In this document: piece by piece, positions 41,541 through 52,562 of the stretch
Position numbering within the stretch: position 1 is the first letter of the stretch
Layout of the letters: every line of letters starts with the position of its first letter
Position numbers and translations under genes: made by a program
NCBI GenBank assembly: GCA_002104935.1
Contig: MCGT01000006.1
Location: 682,001 to 746,000 of the forward strand
Origin: Hesseltinella vesiculosa
Taxonomy: Eukaryota; Mucoromycota; Mucoromycetes; Mucorales; Cunninghamellaceae
Length of the DNA stretch: 64,000 bases
Reading direction: 5' to 3'
Notes under the pieces: model-generated
Told to the model about the DNA's origin: nothing
Seen by the model: only the letters and a program-made list of their open reading frames with translations
Databases searched by the model: none

Positions 41541-42987
41541 ATGAAATTTTTCTCCTTGACATTTGTGGCTGCTGTGCTTACTGGTTTGAGTATAGTGGAT
41601 GCCCGTCCCGCTGCCAGTAATCATTGGTCTGCTGTGCATGGCCACAAGATGAGACCAAAAGCCAACAATGGCACAGCTTTCCCCACGACTACCCCCACAG
41701 CTTCCCCCACTGCCAAATCCTTGCTTGCTCTTAATGCCGCTCCTTTTTCTGCCAATGGTCCAAAATTTGTCACCTACATTGATAACACTGTAAAAAAATA
41801 AAAAAAAAACAACTTGGATCACGCTTACATTTTTTTTATCTTAGAGCGGCTCTACAACACCTGCGGCGTTTGCTGTGCCTGGATCTGTGCCCAACAATGA
41901 CTACAATGTGATCATCCTCGGCTTCTGGTTAGACTCTGGGTTATATGACAGCGGCTACAGTTGGGCTCAGCTCGATAGTGCGACACGCCAATCCTACCTC
42001 GATCAGATTCATGCTGCTGGGAAGAAGATTCTGATCAGTGCTTTTGGTGCAGCTGAATGGCCAACCAGCGGCGGAGTTGATCCGACCAAATCGGCCAACA
42101 ACCTCGCAGCTATCGTCAAGCAATACGGCTTTGATGGTGCTGACATTGACTGGGAAGACAACAACGCCATGGATGCCGGGACCGGCGAAGCATGGCTCAT
42201 CACCTTCCAGCAAGCTCTCCGTGCCCAGCTACCTGAAGGTCAGTACCTGATCTCCCACGCCCCTCAAGCCCCTTATTTTATTGTGAACAAGTCCTTGTAT
42301 CCCAACGGTGCCTACCAAGCCGTGCATGCCAAGGTGGGAAGCACCATTGACTGGTACAACACTCAATTCTACAATCAAGGCAGCTCTGGTTATGACACCT
42401 GCACGACTTTGTTGCACACTTCCGGCGGTGCTTTCCCTGGCACTTCCCTGTTTGAAATCATTGGCTCAGGCGTCACCTCGAACAAGCTGCTGATCGGTAA
42501 GCCTGCCACGCCCGCAGGTGCGACCAACACTGGTTACATGGCTCCAGGCGACCTGGCAACTTGTATTTCACAAGCCAATGCTGCTGGCTGGGATGCTGGT
42601 GTGATGTTATGGCAATTTACTCTGGACACCAGCGGCGCCATCATCAATCAATTGGCTTCTGCCATGTCAAGCACTGGTGGAAGCACCGGCGGATCCTCCT
42701 CCACCACTACCACCGTGGCTACCACTACCACCACTGCAACCTCTACTCCCACTTCCAGCGCAACGACTACCAAGGCCACCACCACCACTGCCAGCGCCTC
42801 TTCGACCCCAACCGGTTTACCTACATGTGCCAGCAGCAACAATGGTGCCATGACTTGTGTCTCTTCTGGAACTAACGCTGCCTACCAAGAATGTGTCAAT
42901 GGTGGATGGATCTCGGCCAGCTGCCAAACTGGAACGGTGTGCATTCAAAACGGCGCTGCCATTTACTGTGGTTATCCCACCAAGTAG
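41541..42987 (+). CDS. Secreted GH18 chitinase with Ser/Thr linker and C-terminal chitin-binding-like module
   Basis: Exons 41541-41789 and 41845-42987 give 463 residues. A signal peptide (MKFFSLTFVAAVLTGLSIVD then A) is followed by a short propeptide-like region and a GH18 barrel. The catalytic motif D-x-x-D-x-D-x-E is seen as DGADIDWED, with the acid glutamate at about residue 187; KKILISAFGA is the SxGG-like strand (here SAFG). A Thr/Ser-rich linker of about 50 residues (TTTTVATTTTTATSTPTSSA) leads to a C-terminal module with cysteines in LPTCASSNN, AMTCVSS, YQECVNGGW, SCQTGTVC and IYCGY, resembling CBM19-type chitin-binding modules. It should hydrolyse chitin outside the cell, for nutrition or wall remodelling. 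The SxGG motif deviates, so activity might be altered. Confidence 0.88.
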
Positions 42988-43970
42988 TTCTCTCTTTTTT
43001 TGATCCGCCCACCCTGTATTATATCAAATAAAATAATTTTTACAATACTACATTGCAAAAGACAATTCCATTTCAAATACAAACCAGGTGGGCATACCCT
43101 GTGTTCTGACTTGTATATCAATACTAGACACCTTGTATTTGGGATTATCGATTACAATATATGTATAAATATGGTAAAAGAATGAAAGAGCCTACCGAAT
43201 CTATTTGGGTGTCTTCCTTATCCACTTGAGAAAAAAAAGAAAAAACGTGAAAAACAATAAAAAAAGAGAAAGAAAGAGGGTGGGAGAGCAAAAAAAAAAA
43301 GAGTTGAGTTTACAGTAAAGAAAAAAAAAAGAGAAGGCGGAGCTTGAATACAACATGGACCATGGTGGACTCCAACAAAGGGCAACTGTGACACCAGGGA
43401 CTGTTCGAGATGTCGCTCGGGAGTTCATGCTACTGCACCATATACAGTAATAAATAACGGTGTGTGTGGTTATTGGTTTAGCTCATTTGGTGCAGGTAAG
43501 ATAATACCAATGAAACGTGAAAAAACATTTGCCCAAAAAAAAAAAAAGGGTCTACGCCCTTTCACCTTGTTTGGACTCCATGAGAGCTTTGCTCAGTGAC
43601 TAAGTTGAATAACCACAACATGTATAAAGCTGTTCATCACTGCACTTCCCTAGATATTTAACGTCATTAAACAAGAACCCAAAAGGGTGCCACTGTCCCC
43701 CTTCGATAAAACTTATCGATCCTCCACTTGGCAAGGACTTAAAACTGGGGATTTCCACTTTTGCCGTCGCCGAGATCAGCTCAATCATTGTCGAGGCTGA
43801 GTGTCTAGACTTCTCTTGTATCACATTACTCACGTGGCGTTACATGCTCCCACAATAAGCGCAGCATCGAAACCTCTTCCGTGTTCCATGCCCGACGTTT
43901 AAAAGATTTAAATATCAGTTGGTTGGTCGTTTTTCGTTCTTTCTTCTTTTTTTTTTTCCTACGACTTTAA
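42988..43970. other. Intergenic region between chitinase and GFA gene
   Basis: AATAAA at 43027-43032 is the likely chitinase polyadenylation signal. 43200-43330 is A-rich. A minus-strand frame, 43785-43600, starting MIELISATAKVEIPSFKSLP has plausible composition (62 residues from its ATG) but no leader or family support. Pyrimidine-rich leader at 43925-43960. Confidence 0.45.
43027..43032 (+). terminator. Polyadenylation signal AATAAA, chitinase gene
   Basis: Sits about 40 bp after the chitinase stop codon in AT-rich sequence. Confidence 0.5.
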
Positions 43971-44771
43971 ATGGAACTACAAGGCTCTTGTCACTGCGGA
44001 AAAACTGGTTTCACTGTAATCAGCCACACTCCATGCCCTGTAAGGTCGCTTTTGCTTTTCGTGTGTTTGTTACTGATATTGATCTTCGTTTCTCTTTTGG
44101 TTAGGTGGCCCACTGTTTTTGGTTCGTTGGAAAAACGCACAACTGCAGTCGACTTACCTTTTTTTTTTCCTTCGCGTAGCTCCATTTGCCGAAAGACAGA
44201 CGGCGGCAGTGGAAGCGCCATTAACATTATGGGTGACGTAAGCCAATGAAGATATAACAGGCTTGTCCTACTTGAGACCAAACCATTTTTTTTTCTTCGC
44301 TAGTATAACACCTTGAAGGTTAGAGGCAAGGACTTCATCAAGTAAGAACAAACACCGACGTTTGCCATCGGCGCTCATTTTTTTTTTTTTCATTTTTACT
44401 TGGGATAGAGAATATCGAGCAATTCGTGATCCTGACACCGGTGAATTATGGTAAAGGAGTGACGCAAATGCGCCAGTAAATTCTCACAGTTTCTTCCCAT
44501 GTTTAGTGGAAACATGCGCTATTTTTGTGGTGAATGTGGCTGCCATCTGTATGCTTACTGTGAAGAGTACAAAGACAATGTGTACCCATTGGCATCAGCC
44601 ATTGACACGCCTTTGCCAAAGGTGGATCCTGTCGAAGAGGCTGTGTATTTGATGAATGATTACCGAGCAGACTGGGTCAACATTCCCACAGGGGCTAAGC
44701 ATGTATTTGGCCAATACCCTGATGGGTCTCTTCATGATTGGCATGTTGAGAATAATCGATATATCGATTGA
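43971..44771 (+). CDS. GFA/CENP-V family zinc protein
   Basis: Six predicted exons: 43971-44039, 44105-44121, 44180-44237, 44304-44341, 44409-44450, 44507-44771; 162 residues. The fold's zinc-binding cysteines are all recovered: GSCHCGKTGF at the N-terminus, HCFCSICRK when the 17-nt exon 2 is spliced in, and MRYFCGECGCHLYAY near residue 85. The family includes glutathione-dependent formaldehyde-activating enzymes and many proteins of unknown substrate. The order CxC ... CxxC ... CxxC and the ADWVNIPTGAKHVFGQYPDG tail match fungal members. Five introns in under 500 coding bases make it the most intron-dense gene here. Substrate unknown; 'formaldehyde-activating' should not be assumed. Confidence 0.85.
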
Positions 44772-45723
44772 TTTGTTTTTTTTTTTTTTTTTGTAATAAA
44801 GTCTCGTGAGCGCCTCGGCGTGTCCTCCGTTGTCGTGTGAGAATGGAAACGGGCGGCCTTTCAGGTGGAAATTTTGAGCCCCATAATGCCTGGGCCGTGC
44901 ACGTTTTGTGACCCGTGAGTCCTATGCTCACTGCCAAGAGCTCAATTCATAATGTAAGAGATCCATGCGGTATGACGGCCGATCAGCCAAAAAAAAAAAA
45001 AATCGACGCAAAAATATGAAAAAAAAAACCTGATGTGTCATTCTGGCAAAATGGTTAGGCAGCCATGATTTACGAGGGTCCTAGCATGATACACCCTTGG
45101 ATTCAAGTCATGTGTTTGCAACTAGCGACCTAACATATAAAACGCAAACTATGTGCCAAATTTGAGGTCAACTGGTGGAGGTTGGATTTTCGATGAAATC
45201 ACGTTTTTTGGACCAGATCGCCTGCGGAGCCCCTGTACCGGTGTTAAGAATTGACATCTCCTCCTTTCTTCGTTTTCTTATATATTTTTTTTATTTTTCT
45301 TTCCCTCTTTTTCCTTTTTTTCTCTCTTATTGCACGTATAACAAAAACCACTTGCTTACAGTGGTAAGTCACATTTTCTACCCCTAATAGTGCGCTAACA
45401 TCGAATAAAGGTTTTTTTTCTATACTGTTTCCTTTTTCTTTTTCTATCAAGTCCAGCTATAAGTTTACCCAAACAAACACCGGTACTGCAGCTTTGAACC
45501 GACGGGTCAAGCTAATATTTTCTGTGAACGTAGCGTCATGCCAAATCCTAGTGAAGAAACCTCATTGGAACCAATCGTGCGTTGAGCCCCTTTGTCCCTT
45601 GTCAGACTTGCAGTATTTATGGCAACATTTATTTATTTTTTTCAGTGAGGTCTAAACTAAACAGTGAAAGAGACCTTAAAAAAAAGGCTGGGTGGAGGCA
45701 TGAATAAGACCGAATGGGTGAAT
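44772..45723. other. Convergent spacer with transposon-end repeat
   Basis: Downstream of the GFA gene; AATAAA at 44793-44798. 44985-45235 contains A-runs and copy 3 of the transposon-end-like repeat. The right half is T-rich. Frames in either strand are low-complexity. No gene. Confidence 0.5.
45140..45235 (+). repeat. Transposon-end-like repeat, copy 3
   Basis: CCAGATCGCCTG at 45213-45224, followed by CGGAGCCCCTGTA. The trailing TA after CCCCTG would fit a TA target-site duplication of a Tc1/mariner/pogo-type element. Upstream bases parallel copy 2. Confidence 0.6.
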
Positions 45724-48700
45724 CTAAGCAGAAGCGTTGGGGAAAGTGCGAGTTGACCAGCCACATTCCGCTTGAGGATCGCGGTACATTTCGCACAGGG
45801 GAAAGTAGTGGTCCACCATTTTGACGGACAGCATCAGAGGCATGTTGTCAAAGGTGACGACACGCACACGGGTGTAGGTATTGCCAGGGATGTCTTTGAC
45901 AGCAGCGATCAGGTCGTCAAGGGTGGTGACCTGGATGGAATTAACGTGTGTGACCCACATTGTTGGCACCAAGCCATACATAAAGGCGGGTGAGCCCTTG
46001 GACCTGGAAGTGATGTAGATTCGTGAAGGAATGGTCTTGGTTTGTTGGAGCACAGCCTTGTGAGGTTCTTGGAAGGATGCGCCGGCCCAGAACACGACAC
46101 GGTTTGTGCCTTCGCCAGTGACGAGCGACGTCTTGACTTGTACGCGCATTTCTTGTTTTTGGCGCAGGATCACAAAGTCTAGCTGATCATGGGAGTATTG
46201 TACGTCGGTCTGGCTGAGGCGTGTCACCAACTGTCCGTTGATGGTCAGGACCAGGTCCAGTTCTTGCAGAGTGTCAGCTGTGTCGGTGCCGGCGTCGGTG
46301 CGAATCACCATAAACAGTTGATGTCTGGAGCTGCTGGTTTCTTGCACACGGCGGATCCAGTCGTCTGAAAGGCCCATGGCAGCGGCTTGGGCTATTTGCA
46401 CGGGTACCAGCTCAGCATTCATCGTGCGCAGAGAAGGCATCTCGCCCCGCTGCACATCCTCCAGCACTGATTTCACTGCGCTGACATCGATACCTAGATG
46501 ATATTCGTTGTCGTGTCCGTTATTGCCGTGCTCGCCCAGGAAGTTCAGCCAGAAGCCCTGCACGAGACCCTTGGCATTGGCCAGCACACCAGACGAACAT
46601 TTGACAGCAAGAGGAGTGTCAAGCGTGATAGCTTCCATGTTGATTGCTCGAAATCGAGGGGTCTAAAGCAGCCGATAGCAAAAAAAAAAAAAAAAAGGAT
46701 ATAAAAAAGGGGGCCTTTCATTTCCGGTCTTTTTTGTGGTTCAATCTTACGGGACTGTGGGGGATGGTGACGGGGGTGACATCGGTAACGGTGGTTTGTA
46801 AACAGATTGGGCGCTGGTTGCGATTGTGAGCAACGAGAGTGACTTTGTGGCCTTGGTTAAGAGGATCGGAGCTTAGGGGTGCACTGAGGACGTTGGTATC
46901 ACCAATCAGGACTGGGTCGTATTGGGCCAAGGCAAAGTTCTGTGTGGGATGGAGGAAGATGACTTTGGCGGGAATGACGATTGATTCGGCAAACGTCAAC
47001 GTCAGGTCACCCATGGTGGTAGGGACAAGATTACGGCTGACCAGAACAAGGCCACGTTCGGCGTCGAGGATGATACCAGTGCCTTGTTTTCGAGACCGAG
47101 GAAAGCCATCCAGACGACAGGGCATGTAAAAGTTGACCTTGACCAAACATCGAATCAGTTCCTTGCTGGGGCCATTGCTGGCGTCCAATTCAATGTATTT
47201 CTTGGTCGAGGGTTTGGGGTGGCGGGGAGGCAAAGATTTACCGAGATCGGTGAAATCCCAGAGTCCAGTTTGATCGTTACGTACAGCCATGCGGAAGGGT
47301 GACCAGTGGCGATCGACTTGGACCACAGCCATTAGGATAGTGTGGGTGTCGGCAATGGAGTAGTACACAACAGGCACGCGGGCTCGGTCGGGGATTTGCT
47401 TCATCACTTTGACAAAAGTGTCTAAATCCGGTGTAGGCTTGTCGTCCACCGATTTAATTATCCAACCATTTTCAGGGCCATCCAATCGAAACACTGCAAA
47501 GGCTCGGTCAAATCAGATGTTCACCGTCTTTTTTTTTAAGCTGCTAGGACTTACTTCCGCTTGGTTCGCACACGTACACGCCATGGCAGGGAACACAATA
47601 GGCACGGGCTAACTGGTAGGAGAGGTCATTCAATTTGGATCCACCCATTTCGACATAGCGATCGGGAGTGCTGAGAATAAAAAGGAGAGGCCTGGTCACT
47701 ATCGCATTCAGGCATATTGAGCCGATATAAAAGGGGGAGGACTTACATGGCATGAAGGTCCCCGACAGCGATTGTGACTTCCATGGGTTCGCCCCCGCGT
47801 TCAATAGTGATGCTGACTTCGTTGTGAACATTGGAATCGAGCATATCTTCAAATGGGACAAAGGTAGTGATGTGTTTGCCGTTGATGGTGAGTAAGATGT
47901 CGCCTTCTTCCAATTTGCCATGTGCAGGGCCTAGGGGGAGCACGGTTTCAACTACCAGCAGACCAATCTCTTCCTTGAAAATGGATCGTAGTTTTTCTTC
48001 AGTAGAAGACTGCAATCCTAAGCGTCGAGCTTCATCATAGGGTCGGTACCTGAGAAGATACACGAGAAAAAAAATAAGTCAGCGTTGACCATCAAAGTCG
48101 AGGGAGGTGAAATTTACAAAAAGTGGGTTTGGATATCGCCGCGAGGCACAGACAGGCCACGTTGCACAAGCTGAAGAGCCCGTTTAATGCGGTCCAATGG
48201 CAAGAAGAAATCGGTTGCGGCTTTTGTGTGACCACCGGCTTGTAATGCAACTGCGTTTCCGTCAATGTCGATGACTGGGGAGCCTGAACTACCGCCACTG
48301 GTGCTGGAGGCAGCTTGCCTGAATGAACACAATGAAAGCAAAAATTAGTGATTCAGTGGAGTAGTTTTCCCACTTGAATGTGATTGCTTACAGGTAAAAT
48401 GTATTGAAGTCATTGTACGTCAATTCGCCATAGTCGGGTGTATTGCGATCAAGTCGAGAAATGGAACCAGCCAAAATACTGAGCTTTTCACCAGCATCAT
48501 TGCTAGTAAAATAATGGCGATATGAAGCTGTTTGTAACGGAGAGGATTGTAGCTAGGTCGAGACTTACCCCACAACGCGAATATCCAGGCCAACCTGTGC
48601 CAATTCAGGTCGTAGATCCACTTGGCTGACAGGCATATATTTGATTTTGCTTGGATCGAATCTATGACGATAAAAGATGTTAGGTAGCTGCTCTGCCCGA

Positions 48701-49223
48701 GGACACACGACTGTGAGGGTCCTACTTGAGAAAGCCAAAGTCATGGATTGGATCCCGGTAAATGGGAAACACATCGATTTCTTCGTGATCATGGCAAATG
48801 GCTTCACCGACAAATGGACCTGCACAGGCGACATGGCGATTAGTAAGAATGATCCCGTTCTTCGCATCGACAATAAAACCAGAAGCTTCAGATGTATCAG
48901 GGCCTAGGGAAAAGAACAGGTCAGGATGGCGATCACGTTTGGGAAGACAAGCCAGCGACGTTACCTTCTGTGTCAAAGGCAGCTACTTGGCTGAAACGGA
49001 TAGAGACAATAGCCTTGACGACTTTTTCAATGGTGCTTTGCCATTTGGAAGGGTTGGAAAGGGAAACGTCGTTCGAGGTGGCTAGGATGGGTTCTACAGC
49101 AACATCGAGTTTTCTACGTTTGGGGACATGCGAGGGAGGCAGCGATGCAGGTGAGTCGCCACCTTCATAATTGTGTTCAATAGGTGTGTTTGATTCTAGT
49201 TGATCAGGTGTAAGATTCGCCAT
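45724..49223 (-). CDS. NMA111: Nma111/HtrA-like PDZ serine protease
   Basis: Nine minus-strand exons: 49223-48965, 48903-48726, 48661-48569, 48502-48392, 48318-48118, 48049-47747, 47670-47555, 47493-46751, 46662-45724; 980 residues, the family's normal length. A basic motif VPKRRKLD near residue 35 resembles the nuclear signal of yeast Nma111. The first protease domain keeps the triad: His in [10 protein letters not shown] (about 110), Asp in DPIHDFGF (about 141) and Ser in SGGSSGSPV (about 225). PDZ segments follow ([31 protein letters not shown]), then the degenerate second protease half ([20 protein letters not shown]) and two more PDZ-like parts ([35 protein letters not shown]). The nuclear enzyme degrades IAP-like Bir1 and promotes death under stress in yeast. 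It shares a 193-bp divergent promoter with the HDAC gene. Confidence 0.93.
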
Positions 49224-49416
49224 CACTGATATATGGTGCAAAGACTGGAGAAAGAGAGAGAAAATAGCGGCACGAAGCTTTTCGAACTAGAGGCTTTTGT
49301 GGCCATTTTTTTTTCATTGCCCGCCAAAAGGAAAACAAAAGCGCGCCTTTGTTACGCTTGGGGTATCCCAATCCATTCTTCCCGACTCTACTTTTTTTTT
49401 GCTTTGTTTATAACAG
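49224..49416. promoter_or_regulatory. Short divergent promoter between NMA111 and HDAC genes
   Basis: Only 193 bp lie between the two start codons, so both promoters and leaders are packed here. T-runs at 49306-49313 and 49391-49400 (plus strand) form the HDAC leader. No TATA box is evident. Confidence 0.55.
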
Positions 49417-51516
49417 ATGGCCATGGATACCTACAATGCGAATGACAACACAACCGAAGCTCATGCGAACAGCGGGTCAGCCTCGCCAGTGCTGAATGGC
49501 ATTGCAGAAGCTCAGCCTGAGCAACCCGCTCTTCCATCTCAACTGCCCCAAGAACCTTTCGATATCAGCAATGAAGAGCCTTGGCCAAGTCTTCAGAACT
49601 CATCCGACCCTGAGGAAGAGGATGTAGACCAGCTAGAATCCGATGATTCGCTGGACGATGATCCTACGGCGTCTGCTGATCACTTACTAACACAACAAAC
49701 CAGCTCCATCGAAAAACCGATGTCTTTCTTGAATGGGGCGAATTCACTCGTTGTAAATGATGCATCCTTATCTGTATCCGACACTACCATGAATGAAGCA
49801 CACAAAAACGCCTCCGCCTCTCCTTCCATTACCATGGGCAACGGCAGCGTTCTTGATGATCTCGAGGATGTCGACAGTGCCTCTCCGCGTGCATCTGTGG
49901 CTCAACCGTCTACCTACCCTGATTTCATTCCGATCGACATCGATTCGTCCGCTACTGATGAAGATGAGCCCACCAGCAGTAGCAAGGTCCCGCCCTCAGC
50001 CAGCCGACAGAGCTCACCAATTTTGTTTTACGAAACAACCAAAAGACTATCCCACCCGTCTACTGATATGGAAGCTGAAATTCTCGACGCCAATGACCTC
50101 CCGACAAAAAGGTTGCGAAGCGACAATGCTTTTTCAGACAGCGATGTGGCCAAGTCCAGCAACTCCAATGGCCTCACAAAGAGAAAACGTGACAAACAAC
50201 CGAAGACGTTCATCCGGCAGTCTACATCTCTTAATTCCCCTCGTGTTTTATATCGTCGTGAACTCAGGTCAGGTTATGCCTATGATATCTTCATGTCCTA
50301 CCATGCGTCGACCAGCAACTCCAGAAATGCCCGTGATACCCATCCTGAAGACCCGCTCCGAATCTTTTATATATACCGTCTCATGAAGGAGCAGCACCTC
50401 ATCGACCAATTCCAACGGATTGCCATTAAAAAACCAGACCGCAACGATATCCTCAGTGTCCATCCAGAGTCCCATTTATCACTTTTAGAATCCACACAAG
50501 GTAAAAAAAAAAAAAAATAGGCGGTACGAGACTCATCTTCTTGCTTCTGATAGACATGCCTCGTGAAGACCTGTTAGAGCTTGAATCGATATCCGACTCG
50601 ATTTATGTCAACAACCAAACGTACGAGGCCAGTTTATATGCAGCGGGAGGTGTGGTTCAAGTTTGCCGAGCAGTGGTACTAGACGAAGTCAAGAATGGAT
50701 TTGCAATCGTGCGACCACCAGGACACCACGCCGAGCCAAGCACATTTATGGGCTTTTGCTTCTTGAACAATGTGGCCATTGCAGCAAGCTATTGTCGGCG
50801 TGAACTCGGCGTCAAGCGCATCATGATTGTCGACTGGGATATACATTTTGGCAATGGCACCTACAACATCTTTGAAAGAGACGCCGATGTACTCTATCTC
50901 TCACTCCATCGATATGAGGAGGAGGCTGAATTTTACCCTAATGATACTAACGGTTGTATTGAATCCATTGGGGAGGGCGGTGGGACTGGTAGGTAAGTTG
51001 GTCCATTGATTTATTATCACGTGCCTCATTCTTTTTTTTTTTTTTTTTCTAAAGGAAGGTGAATATTGCTTGGTCCAGGGCTGGTGTGCGTGATGCTGAT
51101 TATTTACACGCTTTTCATGAAGTTGTAATGCCCATTGGTTACGAATTCAACCCGGAGCTGGTCATTGGTAAGTGTGGGCCGCCATTTTTTTGTGTAAGCT
51201 CATCCTATTTGTGTTTACAGTGTCGGCAGGGTTTGATGCAGCAGATGGTGATGAGATTGGCATGTGCCATGTAACACCAGAAGGATATAGCCAAATGACA
51301 CATTTGCTAACTGGGCTGGCAAATGGACGGTTGGTAATGGCGCTGGAAGGAGGCTATAATTTGGAGGCAACTGCTTCATCAGCGGTGGCGTGTATGCAAG
51401 TGCTCGCGGGTGAACCTCCACGTCCACTCAAGAATACCACGCCGTCCATCTCGGCTGTGAAGACAGTGGCGGATGTTAAGAACGTACAAAAGGCCTTTTG
51501 GTCCTCCCTTGCATGA
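49417..51516 (+). CDS. Class II histone deacetylase (Hda1/Clr3-like) without C-terminal Arb2 domain
   Basis: Exons 49417-50500, 50554-50992, 51055-51167 and 51221-51516 give 643 residues. The first 280 residues are acidic, Ser-rich and disordered, with a basic nuclear-signal-like patch (LTKRKRDKQPK). The catalytic domain starts at SGYAYDIFMSYHAS and includes HPEDPLRIFYIYRLMKEQ, RPPGHHAEPSTFMGFCFLNN (paired active-site histidines, about 419-420), the zinc-binding DWDIHFGNG (D457, H459), VSAGFDAADGDE and the catalytic Tyr in LEGGYNLEATA. The usual DxHHGNGT reads DIHFGNGT, a Phe replacing the second His. The gene stops about 30 residues after the catalytic domain, so the Arb2 region of Hda1/Clr3 is missing, while the N-terminal extension is unusually long. 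It should deacetylate histone tails in repressive chromatin. Confidence 0.88.
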
Positions 51517-51847
51517 ATCACCGCTCCTAGTGAGTTTTAATTATTAGAAATTCATACTAAAGGAAAAAGATATAATACAATAGCAACGCCACTGCCTCTT
51601 TTCTTGTTCACTGTTTTTAAAAAGGGAGTACAATAAAAAGGAACCTTAAGGATGATCACTTGGAATGCTGTTGTGCCCAACTGTTCTGTTCAAGCAGAGT
51701 CGCTCCGATTGGCCAGCCATTCAAACTCAACAGTGCCATTTCCTTTTTCAACTTTCATGAGCTCCTTCCTAGCGCTTTTTCAACCTCAATCTTGGCAACG
51801 GTTTAGCCTTTTTTTTTTTTTTTTTTCTTAATCAATACAGCATTCCC
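51517..51847. other. Intergenic region, HDAC 3' end and next promoter
   Basis: 331 bp; the right part (51785-51840) is a pyrimidine-rich leader with a T20 run. No gene or repeat recognised. Confidence 0.5.
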
Positions 51848-52254
51848 ATGTCACGACGCGGCCCACCTCCACCTCCACCTACTCGCCCTAATGCTGGACG
51901 ACATCTAGCACCTTCACCTCAGACAAGAACCGAATCTCCCTCAAACATTTCATCTCCACTGAATCGAATGTCCACCATCAATGTCCAACCATCCTACCAA
52001 ACATTGGACATTAATATTCCTGAACCTCCTCAAACGGAAGCAGGCAAATGGACTTTTCATTCCCAACGCGATTTCCCTCCTCCCCCACCATTTGAAAAGA
52101 AGCTGCGGCGGTATCCTACTGGGGCCGAGTCTGGCTGTTGTAAGTAGTCTAATCTTTTGCACTTGACATCTCATTGCTAGAGCATACTGATAACTAATCT
52201 TCCTTGTCTGTTCCTCTAGCCATTCCCATCGATTTGTCTCATTTACGAGCCTAG
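51848..52254 (+). CDS. Miniature verprolin/WIP-like protein
   Basis: Exons 51848-52139 and 52220-52254 encode 108 residues. After a proline-rich start (MSRRGPPPPPPTRPN) and a Ser/Thr-rich middle, the C-terminus reads GKWTFHSQRDFPPPPPFEKK then LRRYPTGAESGCSIPIDLSH. This 'W.FH...D.P.P..F......YP.G...GS.IPLDLS' pattern is the WASP-binding tail of WIP/verprolin. Full-length verprolins exceed 400 residues and carry an N-terminal WH2 actin-binding motif and long polyproline; neither is present. The product would bind WASP/Las17 without binding actin. It could also be the last exons of a longer gene, but the pyrimidine-rich leader just before the ATG argues for a complete short gene. Confidence 0.7.
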
Positions 52255-52562
52255 TTTTACCAGAAATAAAGCACGCCCAGGGTGCCAATGTACTTTTTAA
52301 AGCATCCGTTCTTTTTTCTTAATCTAGAACATTTACACAAAAACTAATAATCTTTAACATTGATGCTATCTGTGTAGATTCAAAGAACAAAAACCTGAGC
52401 ACCCTTGGCCGAGATGAAGTGATTGGCCAACGATGGAGAAGTCGGCAAGCAAGGAGAAAAGGCGTGCGCGCCGTTTGAAACTCTTTTTCTTTTCTTTTTC
52501 ACTTTGAACTTTCTTTTTTTCTCTGTCGTTTTTATTATTTTTATTTTTAATCACTTGCCAAG
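52255..52562. other. Intergenic region before Ste50
   Basis: About 308 bp. The end (52485-52555) is a pyrimidine/T-rich leader leading into the Ste50 ATG. Nothing else recognised. Confidence 0.5.

Noticed and set aside
43479..43490. A-box-like TAGCTCATTTGG resembling a tRNA D arm
   Set aside because: No B box or paired acceptor stem within 100 bp.
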